Source: CAILUG01 sp903844415
GTDB taxonomy: Bacteria > Pseudomonadota > Gammaproteobacteria > Pseudomonadales > Pseudohongiellaceae
Assembly (NCBI GenBank): GCA_947477655.1
Contig: CANJTS010000002.1
Span: 317,440-381,439, forward strand
Direction: 5' to 3'
Length of the DNA stretch: 64,000 nucleotides
The notes under the pieces: generated by a model
What the model was told of the DNA's origin: nothing
The model's input: only the letters and a program-made list of their open reading frames with translations
The model's database searches: none
Shown here: positions 1-8,480 of the stretch, in pieces
How the letters are laid out: each line of letters opens with the position of its first letter
Numbering within the stretch: the stretch's first letter is position 1
Made by a program: the position numbers and the translations under genes

Positions 1-422
1 TCGGAAGTAAACGTCACGTCCTGGTTATCACTGCGCTGCCAAGCTGAATTAAATTCCAATATTTTTATTTCGTTGGTTGCGTTACTGAAGGTTACCGACA
101 ATTGGTAGTTACCACTTGAGGCTGTGCACATAGTGTTTTTTAGCGTGCCGTCGACGTGTGCAAAGGTATTACGTTGTTCGTAAGATATTGAGACGGCCGC
201 TTGGCATATTGCGGTCTTAGGAGGAGGTAAGACCTTTAATTTAATAGAGATATCACTGTCCACCCGAATTCGTGTTGTGTTGCCGTCTTTTTCGACGCTG
301 ATACGCTCTGCATTACCTGCCTCTGGTTGTGGTGGTTCGTCTTGAGAAAAGGCGAATGATCCGCAGCTAATAAGCAGTATAAAAAATGGACGGATTGTAT
401 AAGGTGCTATTTTTGTTTGCAT
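1..422 (-). CDS. Secreted hypothetical protein, truncated at window edge
   Basis: The frame is open on the minus strand from an ATG at 422-420 to the left edge, so the C-terminus is missing. About 140 residues are visible. The N-terminus has a basic start and a hydrophobic stretch (FFILLISCGSFAFSQ), followed by a Pro/Glu-rich linker. This is a signal peptide. The LISC stretch could be a lipobox, or cleavage could fall after FAFS, so lipoprotein versus soluble is open. The mature part has two cysteines about 40 residues apart and beta-rich, Thr/Asn/Ser-rich sequence. No family is recognised. It is divergent from the PepSY gene to its right. Confidence 0.6.
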   Translation of the reverse strand, partial: MQTKIAPYTIRPFFILLISCGSFAFSQDEPPQPEAGNAERISVEKDGNTTRIRVDSDISIKLKVLPPPKTAICQAAVSISYEQRNTFAHVDGTLKNTMCTASSGNYQLSVTFSNATNEIKILEFNSAWQRSDNQDVTFTS

Positions 423-559
423 GGGCTTGAATAAAATGTGGCGATGAATTTGGAAAACATTCTATTGTCTCTTTACTTCTGTTTATTAACTGATTTGTTT
501 CACGTAAGGAAAATGTGGTCTGCTTGCATTTATACCAATTATACTAGCAGGGTTGTTTT

Positions 560-2200
560 ATGTTTGAAAAATGTGGTCTTTCCCCATTTACCTCCCGAGG
601 TCTTAACCCTATGCGGGCCTTCAAAACTCTGCTTATCCTGAGTCACCGCTACATTGGTATTCCCCTGAGCTTCATGTTTGTGGTGTGGTTTGTGTCTGCG
701 TTTTTCATGATCTACACGGGTGGCATGCCCCGTGTTACTCCAGAAATGCAGGTCGACGGGGCTTCACCGATTGATTTCACCCGTGTGACGCTGACGCCGG
801 GCCAGGCGCGGGATGTGGTCGGCTACACATCCAGTAATGTGAGTATGCGTAACCTGCTGGGCAGACCGGTTTACGAATTCTTCGAACCGGGTTACGACAA
901 CACCCTGGTCTTCGCCGACACAGGTGAAATAGTTGGTGCATTAAACGAAACACAGGCCGCACGTGTAGCCAGCGACTTTCTCTCTATACCCCTAGAAAAA
1001 TTTGGTTACGTGGGCATGATCGACGCCGTCGATCAGTGGACGCTGACGCAGCAAAGTGAATTGCCGATGCACAAATTCACTGCCGCCGATGGCCTGGGTA
1101 CCGAGGTGTACGTGTCACAAAATAATGCTGCTATCAGTGTTTACACCACGACGCAAAGCCGGGTGCTCGCCTGGCTTGGCACGATTCCGCACTGGCTTTA
1201 TTTTACTTCGCTGCGTATTAATCAACCGCTCTGGTATGACATAGTCGTGTGGTCGGCAGGCCTTGGTTGTGTCATGGCGCTGCTCGGCCTTTGTCTTGGC
1301 TTTACGCAATTTCGCCAATCGCGACCGTTTCAACTTGCGCGTTCTATTCCCTATCAAGGATTGATGCGTTGGCACTACATACTTGGCGTTGTATTCGGTT
1401 TGTTTACGCTGACCTGGGTGTTTAGCGGCTTGTTGTCGATGGAGCCTTATTCCTGGACCAATTCACAAGGTGTTTCCTACGACCCTGCGGTGTATGCCCA
1501 AGGCGAGTTGGATCTCGCTGCATTCCCAGTCGTCACTACCTATGATTGGGATGTGTTGGGCGCGGGGTATGAAATCAAGCAGGTGGATTTCCAATGGATC
1601 GGCGGCCAGCCCTATCTGCTGGCCAGCTACAGTGTGCCAATCGATGCTAAGTCGGAAAAACGCGATCGTTTGCATCAGCCCTACAACATAGCCGGACAGT
1701 CTGATGCAAAGAGCATTCTGATCAACGCAAACAGTGGTCGGCTGGTAACCGGTTTTGATCAGGCAGATCTAGTGACCAAACTTGATAACTCAATAGCAGA
1801 GGCCGTCACTGAAGTTACCCTGCTCGACAACTATGACGACTACTATTATTCGCGCGGTGGTCAGTTGCCCTTGCCGGCGTTACGGGTGAAATTCGACGAT
1901 CCCGCGCAGAGCTGGATTTACGTAGATCCCGAACTCAGCCAGGTGCTGACACTGGTCACCAAGTTCAGCCGGGTCGAACGCTGGCTGTACAACGGGCTGC
2001 ACAGTCTCGATTTTGCTTTCTGGTATAACAAACGTCCGCTTTGGGATATCGGTGTGATTGCGTTACTGCTCGGCGGCCTTGGTACCAGTATGTTAGGCCT
2101 CTATTTCGGCCTACGCAGACTCAAGCTTGACACCATTACCCTCATACACAGACTCAAAGGAATGACCTCGGTCTCGAAAGCTGTGCATGCCAATCAGTAA
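560..2200 (+). CDS. PepSY-associated transmembrane protein
   Basis: A 546-residue inner-membrane protein of the PepSY-TM type. One N-terminal membrane segment (about residues 25-50) is followed by a periplasmic domain. Two central segments (about 225-250 and 270-295) flank a second large periplasmic region, and a last segment lies near 500-525 before a basic tail. This four-helix, two-loop plan is typical of PepSY membrane proteins. These often sit near TonB-dependent receptors or act in metal or flavin redox chemistry, but no such partner is seen here. The ATG at 560 has an AGGG seven bases upstream. The ATG at 611 begins directly with the usual family N-terminus and is a good alternative. 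A 12-base direct repeat (510-521 and 568-579) overlaps the first start. The substrate is unknown. Confidence 0.75.
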   Translation: MFEKCGLSPFTSRGLNPMRAFKTLLILSHRYIGIPLSFMFVVWFVSAFFMIYTGGMPRVTPEMQVDGASPIDFTRVTLTPGQARDVVGYTSSNVSMRNLLGRPVYEFFEPGYDNTLVFADTGEIVGALNETQAARVASDFLSIPLEKFGYVGMIDAVDQWTLTQQSELPMHKFTAADGLGTEVYVSQNNAAISVYTTTQSRVLAWLGTIPHWLYFTSLRINQPLWYDIVVWSAGLGCVMALLGLCLGFTQFRQSRPFQLARSIPYQGLMRWHYILGVVFGLFTLTWVFSGLLSMEPYSWTNSQGVSYDPAVYAQGELDLAAFPVVTTYDWDVLGAGYEIKQVDFQWIGGQPYLLASYSVPIDAKSEKRDRLHQPYNIAGQSDAKSILINANSGRLVTGFDQADLVTKLDNSIAEAVTEVTLLDNYDDYYYSRGGQLPLPALRVKFDDPAQSWIYVDPELSQVLTLVTKFSRVERWLYNGLHSLDFAFWYNKRPLWDIGVIALLLGGLGTSMLGLYFGLRRLKLDTITLIHRLKGMTSVSKAVHANQ

Positions 2201-2382
2201 TCTAGTTGTCTGTAGATTATCTGCCAGCATTTTGTTACTTACGCGCCAGGTTGAGAGCTATAAATACGGTTGAGGGTGAGAAAGGGGTGATAGCTTAGCT
2301 ACCTGGTTGATCGACTATAAGCAGATTAGGTCATATCTAAATTGAAGTAGGGAGCGGGGATTGTTTGTACCCTTATGAAGCT

Positions 2383-2412
2383 TTGGTCGTCCTGCACGTG
2401 CAGGACGACCAA
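2383..2412. repeat. Perfect 30-bp palindrome between convergent genes
   Basis: Two 15-base arms with no spacer (TTGGTCGTCCTGCAC and its exact complement) lie between the end of the PepSY gene (2200) and the end of the PQQ dehydrogenase gene (2430, minus strand). In RNA from either strand it would form a long GC-rich hairpin. No T-run follows on either side, so it is not a classical intrinsic terminator. It could act as a bidirectional 3' stabiliser or terminator, or be a protein-binding palindrome. Confidence 0.75.
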
Positions 2413-2429
2413 GCATATAAAGTCAGCTA

Positions 2430-4634
2430 TCAATTTTCAGTTGTAGTTTCTGTTTCCTCATGTGGCTGTTCTGCTGCCGGTTCTACGGTTTCTATTACGG
2501 TTGGTGCTTGTTGTGCCGCCAAGGCTTCAGTCGCGCGCGATATCAGGTAAGCGCGTAATGCGGCGGTGTCAGCGGCTTGCAAACGGTCAGCAAAACTTAC
2601 CATGCCGCGTTCCTGGCGCACACCCCCTAGCACGATGGAGTCAAAACCTTCCTGCGAATGTAACATTGGGCTGACCAGCAGGTTGGGGAAGTTGGCGCCT
2701 CTTGCTGCACCACCATTGCCATGGCAAGTGGTGCAGTGCTGGTTGTAATGTTCTTCACCAGCCAACACTTCTTCCGCGCTCGCTGTGAGTGGCGGTGGGT
2801 TAAGTACAGGTGCGGTAAAACTCACTGGTTCGGGTAGCACAGCCGCACCGTCTAGGGTAAATACCATCAGGCGAGCGTGGTTTGGCGCGTAATAATTACC
2901 CGCCTGATTGATGCCTACACTCGCAGCAACATACTGCTTGCCGTCTAGTTCATAAGTAATCGGCGCAGCCACCATGCCGGTTTGGGTTTCGAACTGCCAA
3001 ACTTTGGCACCAGTAGCGACATCGTAAGCGCGGAATTCGTTGTTGTTGTTGCCACCACCGGAGAACACCAGACCACCTGCGGTGGATAGCAAGCTACCTG
3101 TGGGGCCCGGTAACTCTTCACTGCGCCATACTTCTTTGCCCGCGATGGGATCCCAAGCCACTACAAAACCCACGAATTCACGGGGTTGATCGGGATTTTC
3201 ACGGTAGAAGGCAGCGCTGGCACTCATATCAATGCCAAGGTTGGTACCCGCCGGATTGGGGGTGAATTTTTCCATACTTTTCATAACGAAATAAGCACGC
3301 TGGGCAGCGATGTAAATCAGGCCTGTTTCTGGGTTGAAGGCATTTGCATGCCAGCCGTGTGCACCCTGTACACCCGGTGCCAGATTAAAAATTTTATCGC
3401 GGTCATAACGCGCTTCGGGCACTTCAATAGGCCGGCCAGTCACCATATCCACACCGGTTGCCCAGTTAACTTCTGTGAAAGGATCGGCTTTTAATAGCTC
3501 GCCAGTGCCTGCGTCTAGCACATACATAAAGCCATTTTTGTTGGGTTGTACCAGAACATGTCGCTGCTCACCGTTGAAAGCGAGATCAAGCAACATCATG
3601 GGGCTCATCGCATCGTAATCCCAGGTGTCACCCGGTGTGGTTTGATAGTGCCATGCGTATGCGCCGGTATCGGCATTCACAGCCAAGATGGAGGCAACAA
3701 ACAGGTTATCACCGCCATTGGGGTCACGCACCCGCTGATCCCAGGGTGTACCGTTACCGGTTCCAAACATCACCAAATTGTTTACTTCATCGAACACGAT
3801 GGCATCCCAGACGGTACCTCCCCCGCCTAATTCCCACCATTTACCACTCCAGGATTTGGCAGCCAAAGCCATTTGTGGTGTTTCAAAACCAAGTTCTGGG
3901 TTACCAGGCACGGTATAGACGCGCCACAGATCTGCACCGGTGCGGGCATCATAAGCACCGAGATAGCCGCGTACGCCAAATTCGCTGCCAGAGTTACCAA
4001 TCAACACTTGGCCTTTGATTACACGTGGTGCGCTGGTGACTGTGTATAGTTTGCTTTGATCGACTGTAAGTTTGCGCCAGGCTTCGGTACCAGTCTTGGC
4101 GTCGATGGCAATAAGATAACCATCGAGAGTGCCCACAAATATGTTGCCTTCAAAAGCCGCAATACCGCGGTTAACTATTCCACAACATACTTTAATGGCA
4201 GTTTCGCCAGGTGTTTTTGGGTCGAATTGCCATAATTGCGTGCCTGTACGAGCATCGTAGGCATAGACTTTGCTCCAAGCAGTAGATACATAAATCACGC
4301 CATCGATGTACAAGGGTGTGCCTTGTTGTGACAAATTAGTATCGTAGTCTGCGTACCAACCCAAACCAAGTTGACTGACAGTATCGCGGTTGATCTGGTT
4401 GAGAGGGCTGTAATGGCGCTCTTCATAGGTGCCACCTACTGACATCCATTGCGAGGGTTCAGCGGCCGCGTTGAGCAGACGTTCTTGTGTGACATTGGCA
4501 GCAGTGGCTGTTGGTGCGGATGCTGGTTCATTGACATTGCTATCGGTTTGCGACGACTCCTGTTGGGCAGGCTGACAACCTGTGAGCAGCGTAAGGGCTA
4601 ATGCACCTAAGGTAAAAAATCGGATATTGGTCAT
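2430..4634 (-). CDS. PQQ-dependent alcohol dehydrogenase, quinohemoprotein lipoprotein
   Basis: A 734-residue periplasmic type II quinohemoprotein dehydrogenase. It oxidises an alcohol or aldehyde using pyrroloquinoline quinone and passes electrons to its own cytochrome c domain. Visible features are a lipoprotein signal with lipobox LLTG-C20, repeated beta-propeller W motifs (for example GTQLWQFDP), the vicinal disulfide Cys150-Cys151 (KVCCGIV) that stacks on PQQ, and the WDYDAM and GWHANAF active-site signatures. A C-terminal heme c site CTTCH lies near residues 634-638 with a likely Met ligand in RGMVSF. The tail is acidic. A lipid anchor is unusual for soluble type II enzymes. The start has a GAGAGGAAG ribosome site. 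No pqq biosynthesis genes are in the window. Substrate is not predictable from sequence alone. Confidence 0.92.
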   Translation of the reverse strand: MTNIRFFTLGALALTLLTGCQPAQQESSQTDSNVNEPASAPTATAANVTQERLLNAAAEPSQWMSVGGTYEERHYSPLNQINRDTVSQLGLGWYADYDTNLSQQGTPLYIDGVIYVSTAWSKVYAYDARTGTQLWQFDPKTPGETAIKVCCGIVNRGIAAFEGNIFVGTLDGYLIAIDAKTGTEAWRKLTVDQSKLYTVTSAPRVIKGQVLIGNSGSEFGVRGYLGAYDARTGADLWRVYTVPGNPELGFETPQMALAAKSWSGKWWELGGGGTVWDAIVFDEVNNLVMFGTGNGTPWDQRVRDPNGGDNLFVASILAVNADTGAYAWHYQTTPGDTWDYDAMSPMMLLDLAFNGEQRHVLVQPNKNGFMYVLDAGTGELLKADPFTEVNWATGVDMVTGRPIEVPEARYDRDKIFNLAPGVQGAHGWHANAFNPETGLIYIAAQRAYFVMKSMEKFTPNPAGTNLGIDMSASAAFYRENPDQPREFVGFVVAWDPIAGKEVWRSEELPGPTGSLLSTAGGLVFSGGGNNNNEFRAYDVATGAKVWQFETQTGMVAAPITYELDGKQYVAASVGINQAGNYYAPNHARLMVFTLDGAAVLPEPVSFTAPVLNPPPLTASAEEVLAGEEHYNQHCTTCHGNGGAARGANFPNLLVSPMLHSQEGFDSIVLGGVRQERGMVSFADRLQAADTAALRAYLISRATEALAAQQAPTVIETVEPAAEQPHEETETTTEN

Positions 4635-4955
4635 GCTTGCTTCCTCTCAAAAAGAGTATGTTTTTGAATTAGTGTTGTTGATGACAACCTTTGCCTTTCA
4701 GCTTACTAGATTGGCGGTGACAAAGTAACAGGGAGTATATAGTGCTGTTGCTCACTATGGGCAAAATAAAGTGCAGTAAGATTGGTGTGGAAAAGATGAC
4801 AAGAAAAGGATCAATTTTGATAAAAAACAAACAGATTTATAGAGGGTAAAGCACATCTAGCAAGACTTTCTGTCGATTAGAGAAGGTGATAGGCTGAGCG
4901 TATTAAGGTCCTGTGTTGTACGGCGCTTAACAGGTTTTAATCAAAGAGGCTGTGA
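4635..4955. other. Divergent intergenic region (321 bp)
   Basis: This separates the minus-strand PQQ dehydrogenase gene from the plus-strand MBL-fold gene and should hold both promoters. It is AT-rich. I see no clear sigma-70 pair, long inverted repeat or terminator. A 17-codon ATG frame near 4797 has no other support and is not called. Confidence 0.5.
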
Positions 4956-5876
4956 ATGCGAAATTTAGTGAAAAATCTACTGTTGATTACAGTTGCCTCA
5001 GTTTGTATGCAAAGTTTGTCTGCGCTGGCCGTTGAAAATTTCACCTCCGAGCCGGTGGCAGAATTTATTCATCTAATCAAAGGGCCAAGTGGCAATACAC
5101 TGGTGGCTGTTGATACCGATGGCTTAATTCTGGTGGAGGGAGTGCCTGCCGAATTTGCCGCCGAATATCTAGCGTTTGTTAAAAAACTTACCAAAGAAAC
5201 AAGAATTCTTAGCTTGGTCAACACACACTGGCATCCTCATTCCAGCGGCTTGAATGCGACATTGGCAGCTGCAGGAGTAGAGATCATTTCTCACGCCAAT
5301 ACCAAACAATGGCTGGGGGCAACCATCCGTAAGCGTGGTGAAGAAGTTGTTCACACTCCAGTGCCCAAAGACGCACTGCCCACACAGACTTTTTATGACA
5401 AATATTCCATACCCTTCCGCGCTTCCACTATTGAACTCGGGTATCTCTTGCACGCGCATACCGATGGGGATATCTACGCATTTTTTCCTGCGCAGAATAT
5501 TCTTTACACAGGGCCTGCTGTGCGTACTGACACCTGGAGCACAGTGGACGAAACAACTAATGGTTTTATTGGTGGACTGATGGATGGCTTAGACCAACTC
5601 ACCGGTTTGATCAATACCGACACCACAATAATTCCTGCCGGTGGACCGGTACTCGACAAAGCAGGTTTCGAAACTCAGTTAGCCTTGTACAAAAATCTGA
5701 TGGAACAAATGGTAGCTTTGTTGCGGCAGAGTCGCAGTGTCGAAGAAGTAGTGATCGCTAATCCTGCTATTGGACTAAAACCAGAGTGGGGCTCACCTGA
5801 CGATTTTCTGGATCAGGGCTTCCGCAGTTTTTATGGACACCTGCGTAATAGTCGTCATGTTGGCACAATGCCATAA
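4956..5876 (+). CDS. Metallo-beta-lactamase-fold protein with degenerate metal site, exported
   Basis: A 306-residue protein with an N-terminal signal peptide (hydrophobic residues 6-25, cleavage near ALA-VE). It has the MBL layout: the VDTDGLILVEG strand pair, the NTHWHPHSSG loop where HxHxDH is expected (residues 91-96), the AHTDGD motif and LYTGPAV where TGD is usual. The Asp and last His of HxHxDH are His and Ser, and the Asp of the TGD motif is Pro. Loss of metal ligands suggests a non-catalytic or altered-metal protein, although the flanking His and Asp residues could still bind one ion. Exported MBL-like proteins are known beside PQQ dehydrogenases. An AGAGG ribosome site precedes the ATG. 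It is followed 41 bases later by the DUF1592 gene and is probably in the same operon. Confidence 0.72.
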   Translation: MRNLVKNLLLITVASVCMQSLSALAVENFTSEPVAEFIHLIKGPSGNTLVAVDTDGLILVEGVPAEFAAEYLAFVKKLTKETRILSLVNTHWHPHSSGLNATLAAAGVEIISHANTKQWLGATIRKRGEEVVHTPVPKDALPTQTFYDKYSIPFRASTIELGYLLHAHTDGDIYAFFPAQNILYTGPAVRTDTWSTVDETTNGFIGGLMDGLDQLTGLINTDTTIIPAGGPVLDKAGFETQLALYKNLMEQMVALLRQSRSVEEVVIANPAIGLKPEWGSPDDFLDQGFRSFYGHLRNSRHVGTMP

Positions 5877-5917
5877 ATTGCAGGCGCTAAAATCTACAAA
5901 AATTGATGAGAATTAAC

Positions 5918-8365
5918 ATGCTTAAATATAAGGTTCGGGCAGTTGTTTTGCTAAGTTCTGCTCTGCTATTGCAGACAGTCGCTTATGCCGAACCCACCGA
6001 ACATGCCAGTGCCGTTGCCGATTCGTTTGATCGTATCAATGAAGCCGAGCAGAAATTTAATTTTCTCGACGAAAACTGCATGGACTGTCATAACGCAGAA
6101 GATTGGGCCGGTAGTCTAGCATTTGATCTGATTGCTCCCACTGAAATAGCCGATAATGTTGCGGTGTGGGAAAAAGTAATTAATAAACTACAAGGCAGAA
6201 TGATGCCGCCCGCCGGGCAACCACGGCCTGATAATGCTCAGACCGATGAGTTCATCACCTGGGTGGAAGACTATTTAAATCATGCTGCTGCCGGTCAGCG
6301 GCAGGTGGGAAGTGTGGGGTTGCATCGTCTCAACCGGAAGGAGTACGCAAATGCTGTGCGTGATTTATTCGGCGTTACTGTAGATCCCAACGCATTGTTA
6401 CCCTCTGACGCTTCGGTCGAGGGTTTTGACAATGTTGCAGAGGCTCTGCGTGTATCCCCTTCATTTTTGGATCAGTCGCTGATTGCTGCGCGTGTAGTTG
6501 TGGCGCAGGCGGTTGGTAATCCGGCTCCAAGAGCGGGTGGCACGACTTATCGTGTTGATAGTCAGGCTGGCCAATATGCCCACATTAGCGGTTTGCCATT
6601 GGGCACTCGCGGCGGCATGGCAGTAGATCATTATTTTCCCGCTGATGGTGAGTATCTACTAAACATCGGTAATCTCGCACAAGCACTGTGGGTCTTTAAT
6701 CAAGAATTTACACACACTCTGATTGCAACCTTAGACGGTGTCAGGTTTTTTGAGCTTGAGATAGGCGGTGCTAAAGATTTGCAAGCAATCGATCAGATAG
6801 GCGACCCGGCCGTTGATGAGATCAACGGCAGAATGAAAAATATTCCATTTACTGCCACTGCTGGCCCACACAAGCTGGTCATAACATTTATCCACCGTTC
6901 ATTTGCAGAATTTGAGGGTAATCTTCATTCACTCACTCCAGGTGGCGGTGAAAATATCATTGCGCTTAATTCCGTAGAAGTGCAGGGGCCATTTAATCCA
7001 ACTGGACTGAGTGCAACACCTGCTCGCAATAAAATATTTACCTGTTATCCCACGGCTAGTGACCAAGAATCTGCTTGCGCACAACAAATTATTGGACAAG
7101 TTGCCCGTTTGGCTTTTCGCGGGCCGGTAGAAGCAACAGATTTGGATCGCCTCTTGGCGATTTACGAGACCACAAGTAGTGCTGAGGGTTTCGATCTTGG
7201 TGTGCGACGCGCGTTGACCGCCATCATTGCTAGTCCAAAATTTGTATACCGGATGGAATCAGCACCTCTAGGCGCTGAACCTGGTTCTATTCATCGTTTG
7301 TCTGATATACAACTGGCTTCACGGCTGTCGTTTTTCTTGTGGAGCAGTATTCCTGATGTCCAGTTGCTAGATTTGGCTGACGCCGGAAAATTAAGTGATC
7401 CTGCCATCTTGCGTGCCCAGGTTGAACGTATGTTGCAAGATCCAAGAGCGGAAACCCTCGCCTCTAACTTTACATATCAATGGCTGGAAATGGGTGCGCT
7501 CGATGACATTGAGCCCGATCCGGCTTTGTTCCGTGATGTGGATCGCGGTGTGCGTGAGCTGTTCAAGACTGAACTTGATTTTCTAGCGCGTGATGTGTTG
7601 CTTAGTAATAATCCGGTAACTAATCTGCTGACGGCAAACTATAGCTTTCTCAATGAACGTCTCGCATTGCATTACGGTATAAACAGTGTGAAAGGAGATG
7701 AGTTTAGACGAGTGGAACTCGACGATAGCAGCCGTTATGGTCTGTTGGGGAAAGGTGCATTGTTGATGGTGTCTTCTTATCCTGACCGCACCTCACCCGT
7801 GTTACGCGGTGCTTATGTGCTTGAACATTTGATGGGCACTCCGCCGCCACTACCCCCGCCCAATGTAGAAGCTTTGGTCGAAAATAAAGTCGGTACCAAA
7901 CAAATGACAGTGCGCGAACGTCTTGAAGTACATCGTGACAATCCAACCTGTGCTGCCTGCCATGGTTTCATTGATCCGCTTGGATTTGCCCTGGAAGGTT
8001 TTGATGCTGTGGGCCGCAAACGTACAATTGATCGGACTGTCGGTGCGTCAATAGATACATCGGGTGTATTACCAGACGGCAGTAGTATTTCTAATATCAA
8101 CGATCTACGCGATTCATTACTTGCCAGACCGCAATTATTCGCGGAAAACCTGGCTGAAAAACTTATGCTCTATGCGCTTGGCCGACCACTTGAACCACAA
8201 GACATGCCCACAGTACGCCACATAGTTTCAAGTTCCGCACAAGCGGATTATCGGTTCTACGATATTGTGCAAGGCATTGTGAGTAGCGATCAGTTTTTGT
8301 TTGTGCAGGAACCCCTGCCGCTGGTTGAAGAGCCAGCTGAACCAGTAGTCGCAGTGGTCAATTAA
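5918..8365 (+). CDS. DUF1592/DUF1588-family exported c-type heme protein
   Basis: About 815 residues with a signal peptide (MLKYKVRAVVLL to AYA-EP). I use the ATG at 5918 because TGAGAA lies at ribosome-site distance. An ATG at 5906 is in frame but has no site. The order matches the planctomycete-type DUF1587-DUF1592-DUF1595-DUF1588-DUF1585 proteins: an N-terminal CMDCH heme motif in a cytochrome-like domain, the GLHRLNRKEYANAVRDLF motif, a carbohydrate-binding-like middle domain (about residues 200-350), the RLSFFLWSSIPD block, then NPTCAACHGFIDPLGFALE with a second CxxCH, and a C-terminal DUF1585-like helix. Such genes are nearly always paired with DUF1552, as here. The biochemical role of the family is not established. 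Two CxxCH sites suggest electron transfer in the periplasm. Confidence 0.88.
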   Translation: MLKYKVRAVVLLSSALLLQTVAYAEPTEHASAVADSFDRINEAEQKFNFLDENCMDCHNAEDWAGSLAFDLIAPTEIADNVAVWEKVINKLQGRMMPPAGQPRPDNAQTDEFITWVEDYLNHAAAGQRQVGSVGLHRLNRKEYANAVRDLFGVTVDPNALLPSDASVEGFDNVAEALRVSPSFLDQSLIAARVVVAQAVGNPAPRAGGTTYRVDSQAGQYAHISGLPLGTRGGMAVDHYFPADGEYLLNIGNLAQALWVFNQEFTHTLIATLDGVRFFELEIGGAKDLQAIDQIGDPAVDEINGRMKNIPFTATAGPHKLVITFIHRSFAEFEGNLHSLTPGGGENIIALNSVEVQGPFNPTGLSATPARNKIFTCYPTASDQESACAQQIIGQVARLAFRGPVEATDLDRLLAIYETTSSAEGFDLGVRRALTAIIASPKFVYRMESAPLGAEPGSIHRLSDIQLASRLSFFLWSSIPDVQLLDLADAGKLSDPAILRAQVERMLQDPRAETLASNFTYQWLEMGALDDIEPDPALFRDVDRGVRELFKTELDFLARDVLLSNNPVTNLLTANYSFLNERLALHYGINSVKGDEFRRVELDDSSRYGLLGKGALLMVSSYPDRTSPVLRGAYVLEHLMGTPPPLPPPNVEALVENKVGTKQMTVRERLEVHRDNPTCAACHGFIDPLGFALEGFDAVGRKRTIDRTVGASIDTSGVLPDGSSISNINDLRDSLLARPQLFAENLAEKLMLYALGRPLEPQDMPTVRHIVSSSAQADYRFYDIVQGIVSSDQFLFVQEPLPLVEEPAEPVVAVVN

Positions 8366-8385
8366 TTTTAATGCAAGCGTATTTG

Positions 8386-8453
8386 TTGTAGTCAGTCTAA
8401 AAGAATTAATGCAAATGCTATAGGGGTCAGCAAAGACTGACATTCAACTACAA
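8386..8453 (+). promoter_or_regulatory. Inverted repeat in the leader of the DUF1552 gene
   Basis: TTGTAGT (8386-8392) pairs with ACTACAA (8447-8453), and the adjoining CAGTCT (8393-8398) pairs with AGACTG (8434-8439). This gives a two-step stem with a 7-base bulge and a 35-base loop. It lies between the DUF1592 stop and the DUF1552 ribosome site. It could be an mRNA structure that sets the ratio of the two proteins. No T-run is present. Function is inferred only. Confidence 0.35.
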
Positions 8454-8480
8454 AGTATAAAAATGCAGGGGAGTAGCCCA

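Noticed and set aside
438..641. 67-codon plus-strand ORF before the PepSY gene
   Set aside because: It overlaps the start of the PepSY gene in another frame, has no ribosome site and no recognisable protein features.
4797..4850. 17-codon ORF in the divergent PQQ-ADH/MBL region
   Set aside because: Too short, with only a weak ribosome site and no membrane or leader-peptide character.
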